5,888 nt of DNA from CAZVFX01 sp964626565. Lineage in GTDB: Bacteria > Myxococcota_A > UBA9042 > CAIXZC01. The position numbers and the translations under genes were made by a program. Under the pieces are notes generated by a model. It was given only the letters and a program-made list of their open reading frames with translations, did no database searches and was not told where the DNA came from. This document shows positions 1 through 4,818 of this stretch, piece after piece. Positions within the stretch are counted from its first letter, which is position 1; every line of letters starts with the position of its first letter. The stretch is from assembly GCA_964626565.1 (NCBI GenBank), contig CAZVFX010000241.1:1-5888 (forward strand), read 5' to 3'.

Positions 1-1
1 C

Positions 2-106
2 ACCGAGACTAACCTCTGGGTGATGATCTACCGGGCGCGTTCGAAGCTCAGGCGGTGCCTGGAGTCGAACTGGTTCGGTGGAGAGGAGGAACCTCAAAAT
101 GCGTAG
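2..106 (+). CDS. ECF-type RNA polymerase sigma factor, C-terminal end only
   Basis: The window opens inside a gene whose last 34 codons are visible, reading from base 2 to the TAG at 104-106. The peptide contains NLWVMIYRARSKLRRCLE followed by SNWF. This matches the end of sigma region 4 in many ECF sigma factors: the -35 recognition helix region followed by an R-A-R...L..CLE.NWF tail. By family knowledge the protein would direct RNA polymerase to a stress regulon and bind the -35 element with this segment. Its stop lies 8 bp inside the next gene, a zinc-finger anti-sigma factor, which supports the call because such pairs are usually co-transcribed. Regions 2 and the start of 4 lie outside the window, so the ECF subgroup cannot be assigned. 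Confidence 0.82.
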   Translation, partial: TETNLWVMIYRARSKLRRCLESNWFGGEEEPQNA

Positions 107-362
107 TTGCCAAGACATTTCGACTCTCGTTTCCGAATCAATGGAGCGCAAATTGCCGCTGGGGCGTCGCATCGCGATCCGCATGCATCTGCTCATGTGT
201 AAATACTGCTCTCGTTTCGAAAGCCAGTTGAAGTTCTTGCGCAAGGCTGCGCGGCAGCGGGACGAGGAATACCACCGCAATCACGACTGCGACGAATACT
301 GCCTTACCGACGAGGCCCGGGCGCGGCTCAAGCGCACCATTGAGGAGGGTCGCGACGGATAG
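99..362 (+). CDS. Small soluble zf-HC2 anti-sigma factor
   Basis: This 87-residue protein is the probable partner of the sigma factor encoded just before it. ATG at 99 is preferred over an upstream in-frame GTG at 78 because GAGGAGG at 83-89 sits about 9 bases before it and because it gives the usual short overlap with the sigma gene. The N-terminal half carries the zinc-binding anti-sigma signature: Cys4, then His30-x3-Cys34-x2-Cys37 inside HLLMCKYCSRF. In this family the site binds zinc and the flanking helices wrap around the sigma factor. No hydrophobic segment is present, so it should be cytoplasmic, as in redox- or metal-responsive members, rather than membrane-anchored. A second cluster, His59, His62, Cys64 and Cys68, lies in the charged C-terminal part and is not part of the canonical domain. 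The gene ends 3 bp from the stop of the opposing ddl gene. Confidence 0.85.
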   Translation: MRSCQDISTLVSESMERKLPLGRRIAIRMHLLMCKYCSRFESQLKFLRKAARQRDEEYHRNHDCDEYCLTDEARARLKRTIEEGRDG

Positions 363-365
363 GCG

Positions 366-1379
366 TTAATCCGCTGTAGAAGTGCTTCTCTGCAGAGTTT
401 CCTGAATGAGCATGTCGACCAATTGAGAATAACTGATGCCTGCCTCTTCGGCGGCCTGGGGTAGCAGCGACGTCGGGGTGAATCCGGGAATGGTGTTGGT
501 TTCGATCACGAAGATGCGTTCTTCCGCGTCGATGATCATGTCGGTGCGAGACATCCCCCGGCAGCCAAGGCGGTGATGAGCCGCAAGTCCAATCTCTTTG
601 CATCGCTTGGTTAGATGCCCGGCGATGGGTGCTGGGCAGATCTCGTCCGCGCCCCCTTTCTTGTACTTGGCGTCATAGTCAAACCAACCCGACACTACCG
701 GCCGGATCTCAATGAGGGGCAAAGCCACGGTTTCGCCGCTGTACGGATTATCTATCACCGGCGACGTCACCTCGGTGCCGGCGATAAACTGCTCCGCCAG
801 CAACTGGCCGTTGTAGGCCATCACCTCGGCCAGGGCCCGGTGCAGCTCGTCTTCGTTCTCGACTATCTGCACTCCAACGCTGGAGCCCAATTTGGTGGTC
901 TTCACCACCATGGGCAGGCCCAGGGCCTCAAGCAGTCGACGGGCCTGCCCGCCGGGGTCGGCCGCCAACTCTGTGCTGCTGATGACGACATCCGCGGCGA
1001 CGTCCAGGCCGGCGGCCAGGTACACATCCTTGGTCCGCGGCTTGTTCATGGCCAGGCTGGACGCGTAGTAGTCGGGACCGGTATAGGGGATCCTCAGCAG
1101 GTGAAAAAGAGACTGCATGGTGCCGTCTTCCCCGTTGGGTCCGTGCAGGGCTATGAAAACAACATCGATCTCCGCCTTCAGACGTCGCAGCGCATCCAGC
1201 ATCGGCTCGCCGGGAGCATCGGCGATGCTCCATGAGCCGTCCTTGAGAATGACCACCTTCACCCCGGCGTATTTGTCCGGGTCCAGATTCTTGAGAACGC
1301 CGCTTCCGGATTTGAGTGAAACGTCGTGCTCGCCGCTTACTCCGCCCATGAGCACTGCTACTTTGGTTCGCTCGGTCAA
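366..1379 (-). CDS. ddl: D-alanine--D-alanine ligase
   Basis: This cytoplasmic ATP-grasp enzyme joins two D-alanines to make the dipeptide at the end of the peptidoglycan stem peptide. With a TTG start at 1379 it is 337 residues, normal for the family. In order one sees GGVSGEHDVSLKSG (residues 12-25, with catalytic Glu17), ALHGPNGEDGTMQ (77-89), PYTG and AMNKPRTK (about 98-117), the ATP-binding stretch VVKTTKLGSSVGV (158-170), the loop FDYDAKY (233-239) and ETNTIPGFTPTSLLP (293-307). The Tyr of AKY is retained; known D-Ala-D-lactate ligases have Phe or an unrelated loop there, so ordinary D-Ala-D-Ala specificity is predicted. An ATG 36 bases further upstream is in frame but falls inside a candidate -10 box. 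GGAGG at 1386-1390 is 6 bases from the TTG, which decides the start. No cell-wall gene cluster accompanies it here. Confidence 0.95.
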   Translation of the reverse strand: MTERTKVAVLMGGVSGEHDVSLKSGSGVLKNLDPDKYAGVKVVILKDGSWSIADAPGEPMLDALRRLKAEIDVVFIALHGPNGEDGTMQSLFHLLRIPYTGPDYYASSLAMNKPRTKDVYLAAGLDVAADVVISSTELAADPGGQARRLLEALGLPMVVKTTKLGSSVGVQIVENEDELHRALAEVMAYNGQLLAEQFIAGTEVTSPVIDNPYSGETVALPLIEIRPVVSGWFDYDAKYKKGGADEICPAPIAGHLTKRCKEIGLAAHHRLGCRGMSRTDMIIDAEERIFVIETNTIPGFTPTSLLPQAAEEAGISYSQLVDMLIQETLQRSTSTAD

Positions 1380-1385
1380 CACCCA

Positions 1386-1390
1386 CCTCC
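1386..1390 (-). promoter_or_regulatory. Ribosome-binding site deciding the TTG start of ddl
   Basis: On the minus strand GGAGG lies 6 bases before the TTG at 1379-1377. It is only 3 bases before a GTG at 1382-1380 and lies downstream of the ATG at 1415. The conserved N-terminus (TKVAVLMGG) begins just after the TTG, so both spacing and family alignment favour TTG. Confidence 0.65.
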
Positions 1391-1410
1391 CAAAGGTCAG
1401 GACACCAACG

Positions 1411-1438
1411 ATCATAGCAGGTTGCAGATCTACGGCAA
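1411..1438 (-). promoter_or_regulatory. Candidate sigma-70-type promoter for ddl
   Basis: On the minus strand TTGCCG (1438-1433) is followed after 16 bases by TATGAT (1416-1411). The -10 matches consensus at five of six positions and the -35 at four of six. Transcription would begin near 1404, leaving a leader of about 25 bases that holds the GGAGG site. If this promoter is real, the upstream ATG at 1415 would not be transcribed. The call rests on sequence resemblance alone. Confidence 0.4.
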
Positions 1439-1455
1439 GTTATGATAGGGAGCAA

Positions 1456-1779
1456 ATGATGCTTAGGGCGAAGGCCATTGTTGCAAGTTTCCTCATCACT
1501 TCCTGCATCGCTTCCTGCGGTCGGGTAGCCTGTTCGAGACGTCTTTCCGGCGTCATTTCTCTAACTGGCCGAAGTCCTCGAGTCGCAACCTGACTCCGGA
1601 CTCAGCACGGTGCGTATCGGGGAAAAACGTTTCGAGAACCCCCTGGTCGAAGCGGACCAGGGAAACACGGTGCTCCTGTCACCGCCCTCAAAGAACTCGA
1701 CATCTCCGTTGGAGATCTCCTGCACTACATCCTCAAAGCCCGCTCCTTTAGAATCCATTCAGTGCAGAACGGCGGTTGA
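1456..1779 (+). pseudogene. Probable frame-broken relic of a small lipoprotein gene
   Basis: A run starting at ATG 1456 or 1459, preceded by GGGAG at 1448-1452, encodes MLRAKAIVASFLITSC followed by IASCG. This is a convincing lipoprotein signal peptide with two possible lipobox cysteines (ITSC, IASC). The frame then stops at 1591-1593. From about 1565 the +1-shifted frame reads like protein, including AEVLESQPDSGLSTVRIGEK and FENPLVEADQGNTVL, with mostly G or C at third positions. From about 1681 the original frame resumes with ALKELDISVGDLLHYILKAR and ends at TGA 1777-1779. Two compensating indels would restore one protein of about 107 residues. I recognise no family. It may be a decayed gene, a gene with sequencing errors, or a short real 45-residue peptide followed by non-coding DNA. 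Confidence 0.33.
1641..1662. repeat. Perfect 8-bp inverted repeat in the intergenic region
   Basis: CCCTGGTC (1641-1648) and GACCAGGG (1655-1662) are exact reverse complements separated by the 6 bases GAAGCG. No T-run follows on either strand, so it does not look like an intrinsic terminator. It lies within the putative lipoprotein relic and could be an operator or chance. Confidence 0.5.
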
Positions 1780-1804
1780 TATATCCTGCGGGTTAACGCA
1801 TAAT
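1776..1804 (+). promoter_or_regulatory. Candidate sigma-70-type promoter for the three-gene envelope operon
   Basis: TTGATA (1776-1781) and CATAAT (1799-1804) each match the consensus hexamers at five of six positions, with the optimal 17-base spacing. Transcription would start near 1811, giving a short leader of about 23 bases that contains GGAGGGAGGG at 1817-1826, ending 7 bases before the ATG at 1834. The -35 box overlaps the last codon of the putative lipoprotein relic. No operator-like repeat overlaps it. Confidence 0.55.
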
Positions 1805-1833
1805 CACGCCGCTGTTGGAGGGAGGGTCGCGAC

Positions 1834-2580
1834 ATGGAACTGAAGTTGGACGGGATAGCGGAAGGGGCTCGGGGTCTGGTGGAGGATCTGTTTGGGGCGG
1901 TGGTTGAGGCGGTGGGTGACGAGTTGGTGGCGGGGATTGTCAGTGGGGATGCCTGCTCCGACGCCTTTGAGAAGGGACGTTCGGTGGTTGCGCCCACCCT
2001 GGTCCTTGGCGAGATCAACCCGACGGTGCTGGACCGGGTCGCAGAAGCGGTGAATCGGTTCTACAAGAAGCGGGTGTCCCCGCCATTGCTGTTTACTCCC
2101 GAAGACGTGAACAACTCGCTGGACGCATTCCCGGTGGAGTTCAGCGACCTCAAGTTGGCGGGTAGGGTCGTTGCAGGCGAGTTCGACCTGCACGGGTTGA
2201 AGATCGGCAAAGACGACCTGAGGCTCCAGTGCGAGCGGGAGCTTAGGGGGCTGCAGATTCACACCCGGCTGGCCTATTTGAGGCTGGGTGGCAAGGAGAA
2301 GGAACTGGGCCTGATGATGGCGGCCGGGACGGCGAAGCTGTTGCCCATAATCCGAGGCGTGGTCGTTCTGCTGGGCGGGAGTGGAGCGGGGGATGAGGGT
2401 GCGGTGCTGGCCGAACTGGCCGACAAGACCGGAGCAGGTAGCGGGATTCTGGCCGACCTGTTTGCATTGAAACACGAGAAGAAACCTAAGTTCAACAAGG
2501 AGCAACTGCTGGCACTGAAGCAGGTGCTGAACAGCCTGGTAGAAACCGTCGACAAGTTGGGGAGTGGGGCGGCTGCATGA
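1834..2580 (+). CDS. Uncharacterised protein resembling a nucleotidyltransferase-like family, active site apparently lost
   Basis: This 248-residue protein has no signal peptide or clear membrane helix and is probably cytoplasmic. Residues about 74-160 fit a conserved pattern I associate with uncharacterised bacterial proteins whose N-terminal half is a nucleotidyltransferase fold: SPPLLFTPEDV (82-92), DAFPVEFSDLK (97-107) and DDLRLQCERELRG (127-139), then a helical stretch ending in LLPIIRGVVVLL. The N-terminal part, GDELVAGIVSGDACSDAFEK and RSVVAPTLVL (residues 28-58), aligns by eye with the usual G-D-x-L...GSA...SDxN...VL motif, but the catalytic GS and acidic residues are absent. A pseudo-enzyme is therefore inferred. 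The start has a strong GGAGG 8 bases upstream. The TGA overlaps the ATG of the TPM gene (ATGA), so the two are translationally coupled. Family assignment is from memory and moderately sure. Confidence 0.6.
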   Translation: MELKLDGIAEGARGLVEDLFGAVVEAVGDELVAGIVSGDACSDAFEKGRSVVAPTLVLGEINPTVLDRVAEAVNRFYKKRVSPPLLFTPEDVNNSLDAFPVEFSDLKLAGRVVAGEFDLHGLKIGKDDLRLQCERELRGLQIHTRLAYLRLGGKEKELGLMMAAGTAKLLPIIRGVVVLLGGSGAGDEGAVLAELADKTGAGSGILADLFALKHEKKPKFNKEQLLALKQVLNSLVETVDKLGSGAAA

Positions 2581-3380
2581 GGAGTGGCCAAATACTGTTG
2601 GTTGTAACTGCCGGACTGATTGTCCTGACGTTGTCCGGCGTGGCGGCTGCCGAAGAGTGGCCCAAGTGGTCCAACTACGTTGTTGACGAGGCCGGCGTCG
2701 TTTCGGACGCCGAGGAAAAGCAGATCAACCATTTCCTCAAACAGTTCGAAAAGCAGACCACCGCACAAATGGCGGTGTACACCACCCAGACTCTGAAGAA
2801 CCGGGGCGAGCCGTCGATGTTTGCCACTGAACTGGGCCAGAAGTGGGGCGTGGGGGCCGGGAAGAAGGACAACGGTCTGACCATCCTCATCGTACCCGCA
2901 GATCGCAAATACTTCACCGCCACGGGCCGGGGTGTAGAGGGGGTCCTTCCGGATTCCCTGGTGGGGCAACTTCAGCGGGACATCCTGGTGCCCGCGTTCA
3001 AGAGCAACGCGTACGGAGCGGGTTTGCGGAAGTACATCCACCAGCTTGCCCTGCGAGTCGGTGAGGAAGCGGGGGCCGACACATCAAAATACGGCGCCAT
3101 GCTGGGGGTTGATGGTGGGAAATACGTCCCGCCCAAACAGGGCAAGCGCCGGGGCCGGCGAGGTAACCTCGGGAATATCATCTGGCTTATTCTGTTCCTC
3201 GTGTTCGGGGTGGGTGGTATGTTCGGCCGCGGCCGCAGGCGTGGCATGGGGCTGTTGTTCCTCGCCGGTTTCGGCGGCGGTTTCGGCGGCGGCCGGGGTG
3301 GTGGCGGTGGTTTTGGCGGCGGCTTTGGCGGCGGCGGTGGAGGAGGTTTCGGCGGCGGCGGCGCGGGCGGCGGTTGGTAA
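2577..3380 (+). CDS. TPM-domain (DUF477, YgcG-type) secreted, membrane-anchored protein
   Basis: The 267-residue product has a signal peptide (hydrophobic residues about 6-22, likely cleavage after the AAA at 23-25). The TPM domain follows at about 34-160: DEAGVVSDAEEKQI (37-50), KWGVGAGKKDNGLTILIV (89-106), DRKYFTATGRGVEGVLPD (109-126) and PAFKSNAYGAGL (139-150) are family hallmarks. A basic stretch (187-195) precedes a membrane segment (about 198-217), and the protein ends in a tail of more than 30 residues, almost all Gly and Phe, finishing GGGGAGGGW, close to the ending typical of YgcG-like proteins. Some TPM proteins have phosphatase activity and the plant homologue TLP18.3 acts in photosystem II repair; the bacterial role is unsettled. 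The domain should lie outside the cytoplasmic membrane. The start overlaps the upstream stop, and a G-rich stretch (GGGGAG, 2559-2564) is too distant to be an ideal ribosome site, so coupling is likely. Confidence 0.9.
   Translation: MRSGQILLVVTAGLIVLTLSGVAAAEEWPKWSNYVVDEAGVVSDAEEKQINHFLKQFEKQTTAQMAVYTTQTLKNRGEPSMFATELGQKWGVGAGKKDNGLTILIVPADRKYFTATGRGVEGVLPDSLVGQLQRDILVPAFKSNAYGAGLRKYIHQLALRVGEEAGADTSKYGAMLGVDGGKYVPPKQGKRRGRRGNLGNIIWLILFLVFGVGGMFGRGRRRGMGLLFLAGFGGGFGGGRGGGGGFGGGFGGGGGGGFGGGGAGGGW
3272..3377 (+). repeat. Gly/Phe-rich low-complexity coding tract
   Basis: The tail of the TPM gene is built from short GGC, GGT and TTC codon runs (ggcggc, ggtttc, ggcggcggt) coding for Gly blocks broken by Phe. 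It is part of the protein, not a separate element. Such tracts are prone to slippage and assembly error. Confidence 0.75.
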
Positions 3381-3420
3381 TTGAAAACTGAGAATTGAAA
3401 ATTGAGAATTGATAATTGAG
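3379..3420 (+). repeat. Three tandem copies of a 14-bp A/T-rich repeat
   Basis: Starting within the TAA stop of the TPM gene, three adjacent 14-mers read AATTGAAAACTGAG, AATTGAAAATTGAG and AATTGATAATTGAG. Consecutive copies differ at a single position each. The tract fills nearly the whole gap to lemA and is strikingly A/T-rich between GC-rich genes. The last copy contributes TTGAG to the lemA ribosome-binding site. TTGAAA (3381-3386) and GAGAAT (3404-3409) have a 17-base spacing, so a weak internal promoter cannot be excluded. Confidence 0.85.
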
Positions 3421-3421
3421 G
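3418..3421 (+). promoter_or_regulatory. lemA ribosome-binding site formed by the last repeat copy
   Basis: GAGG at 3418-3421 is 6 bases before the ATG at 3428. Three of its four bases come from the final 14-bp repeat. An in-frame TTG at 3416 overlaps this site and is unlikely to be the start. Confidence 0.55.
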
Positions 3422-3427
3422 TTTAAG

Positions 3428-4042
3428 ATGGATCAGTACACAAGAAATCGGGATCGTTCCAAGTGGAAGATCGGCTGCATCGTAACCATCGTCGTTGTCC
3501 TCATAATCTGCGGGATGATGGCGTCGTTCTTCATCGGTCAGTACAACAAGTCGGTGAGGCTGGATGAAGAGGTGAAGCAGGGTTGGTCGGAGGTGGAGAA
3601 CCAGCTCAAGCGCCGGTACGACCTCATCCCCAACCTGGTCGAAACCGTTAAAGGGTATGCCAAGCACGAAAAGGAGGTGTTCACCCACCTCGCCGATGCG
3701 CGCAAAGCCTATTTCTCCGCCAAAACCGTGGGCGAAAAAGCGGCTGCTTCGGGGACGCTTGAGCGGGCACTGTCCCGCCTCATGCTGTTGAAGGAGAACT
3801 ACCCGAACCTGAAGGCGAATCAGAACTTCATGAAACTCCAGGATTCGCTGGAAGGGACGGAAAACCGCATCGCGGTTGCCCGGACCAGGTACAACGAGGC
3901 GGTAAAACTGTTGAACGCCTACGTGCGCTCCTTCTTCGGGCGTTTCTTCGCAGGCATGACCGGCGTCACCCAGGCTGAGTTCTTCGAGATTCCTGACGAG
4001 CAGAAGCAGGAGATGGACAAGGCCCCGGAAGTGAAGCTCTAA
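3428..4042 (+). CDS. lemA: LemA family membrane protein
   Basis: This 204-residue protein has one N-terminal membrane helix (about residues 15-37) after a short basic cytoplasmic stretch, and a long helical domain outside the membrane. Family hallmarks are dense: QLKRRYDLIPNLVETVKGYA (59-78) followed by KHE, ENYPNLKANQNFMKLQDSLE (123-142) followed by GTENRIAVAR (143-152), then RYNEAV, and FFEIPDEQKQ near the C-terminus. The length matches LemA proteins. Their biochemical role is unknown; they recur beside TPM-domain or peptidase genes, and here the TPM gene is immediately upstream in the same operon, so a joint envelope function is inferred. ATG 3428 is chosen over TTG 3416 because of the GAGG spacing. 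The TAA overlaps the stop codon of the opposing DUF2063 gene. Confidence 0.95.
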   Translation: MDQYTRNRDRSKWKIGCIVTIVVVLIICGMMASFFIGQYNKSVRLDEEVKQGWSEVENQLKRRYDLIPNLVETVKGYAKHEKEVFTHLADARKAYFSAKTVGEKAAASGTLERALSRLMLLKENYPNLKANQNFMKLQDSLEGTENRIAVARTRYNEAVKLLNAYVRSFFGRFFAGMTGVTQAEFFEIPDEQKQEMDKAPEVKL

Positions 4043-4818
4043 CCCGGAAGGACTATCAGCCCGGCGTCTGCTGCCCGATGCAGGATACCGACCGCGTCCG
4101 TCTCGGATATTCCAGCCAGTTTTGCCGCCTCGGCAACATTCGCCCCTTCATGGGCCACCTTGAATGCGAACAACAGGGAGTGGTCGGCCTTGAGGTAGAG
4201 GGCAAGACCTGAAACCGGGTGGCGGAGCACGAAGACCGTCTCGGGCGACGCCGGACTGAGGATGTCGGGGCGATGGGACTTATCGCCACCGGAAGCCCGC
4301 CATCTGTCAACGTACTCCGCCACCGGGTTTTTCAAGGCCAGAATCTGCAGCGTTGGGTTTAGCATCGGCCGGGTGACCTCTTCCGGTGTCGGGATTTCCA
4401 CCTGGGAAGCGTAGACCGAAAACTCGGTCCACTCCAACTCCGCCAACTCCAGGTGAAATTCGGTGATCCCCCTGGCCGGGTCTAGGGCCAGAGTCGCCAG
4501 GTATTCCCTGAACCTGGCCGCGTTCCGGTTGAGCTCGTAACTTCCGGGCGGATATTCAGCGAGGTACCCGTCGACCAGTTCGTCCCACTGTTCGCTGAAT
4601 AGCCCGGCCAGCACGGTGTAGTTCTTCTTCAAGACGTTATCGATGTGATTGCGTGCGAACTGCTGATAGATGGCCAGCCGTTCCACTGGTGCGCCCAGGC
4701 GTTCGGCCGCGGTTTCCGGGGAAGTCTCTCCCCTTAACAGCCGGTGCATGATGTGCATGGTTTCCGCGAAGGCAGGCCGGGAGGGGGGGGGTGACCTCTT
4801 CTTGGACAGCAGCCTCAT
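4039..4818 (-). CDS. DUF2063 (MbnC/BufC-type) partner protein of the DUF692 enzyme
   Basis: The 259-residue product starts at an ATG overlapping the stop of the DUF692 gene (ATGA), so the two are translationally coupled. The N-terminal DUF2063-like domain covers about residues 21-135: LAIYQQFARNHIDNVLKKNY (48-67), LFSEQWDELVDGYLAEYPP (73-91), RFREYL (102-107) and FHLELAELEWTE (121-132). The C-terminal part (about 190-259) looks like a small helical or winged-helix domain ending in AGISETDAVGILHRAADAGL. In the methanobactin and bufferin systems the equivalent protein binds the peptide leader and supports the DUF692 oxidase; the same is inferred here. Codons 10-12 are a run of nine C bases, and the first 20 residues (rich in Lys, Arg and Pro) precede the conserved domain, so an internal start at Met21 or Met24 is possible. 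A longer open frame to 4974 merely overlaps the DUF692 gene. Confidence 0.82.
   Translation of the reverse strand: MRLLSKKRSPPPSRPAFAETMHIMHRLLRGETSPETAAERLGAPVERLAIYQQFARNHIDNVLKKNYTVLAGLFSEQWDELVDGYLAEYPPGSYELNRNAARFREYLATLALDPARGITEFHLELAELEWTEFSVYASQVEIPTPEEVTRPMLNPTLQILALKNPVAEYVDRWRASGGDKSHRPDILSPASPETVFVLRHPVSGLALYLKADHSLLFAFKVAHEGANVAEAAKLAGISETDAVGILHRAADAGLIVLPG
4783..4791 (-). repeat. Nine-base C homopolymer in the 5' end of the DUF2063 gene
   Basis: Nine consecutive G on the plus strand (C on the coding strand) form codons 10-12 (Pro-Pro-Pro) of the DUF2063 gene exactly in frame. Loss or gain of one base would shift the frame before the conserved domain. It could be a slippage site or a place where a base call is unreliable. 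Confidence 0.9.

Noticed and set aside
615..1235. A 206-codon plus-strand open frame opposite ddl
   Set aside because: It is fully antisense to a clear ddl gene with intact family motifs, and its translation resembles no protein; it is a shadow caused by GC-rich codon usage.
1456..1593. The Cys-containing 46-residue peptide as a precursor for the DUF692 enzyme
   Set aside because: Its cysteines lie in or next to the signal peptide as lipobox candidates, not in a C-terminal core, and it is more than 3 kb away on the other strand.
1641..1662. Intrinsic terminator
   Set aside because: The 8-bp stem is not followed by a T-run on either strand and no gene ends immediately before it.
1561..1758. 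A 65-codon minus-strand open frame (MDSKGAGFEDVVQEISNGD...)
   Set aside because: Its first part looks mildly protein-like, but no ribosome site precedes the ATG, the second half is Ser/Arg-rich noise, and the plus strand gives a better explanation.
1804..2505. A 233-codon minus-strand open frame opposite the nucleotidyltransferase-like gene
   Set aside because: The plus-strand gene has a promoter candidate, a strong ribosome site and family motifs; the antisense frame has none.
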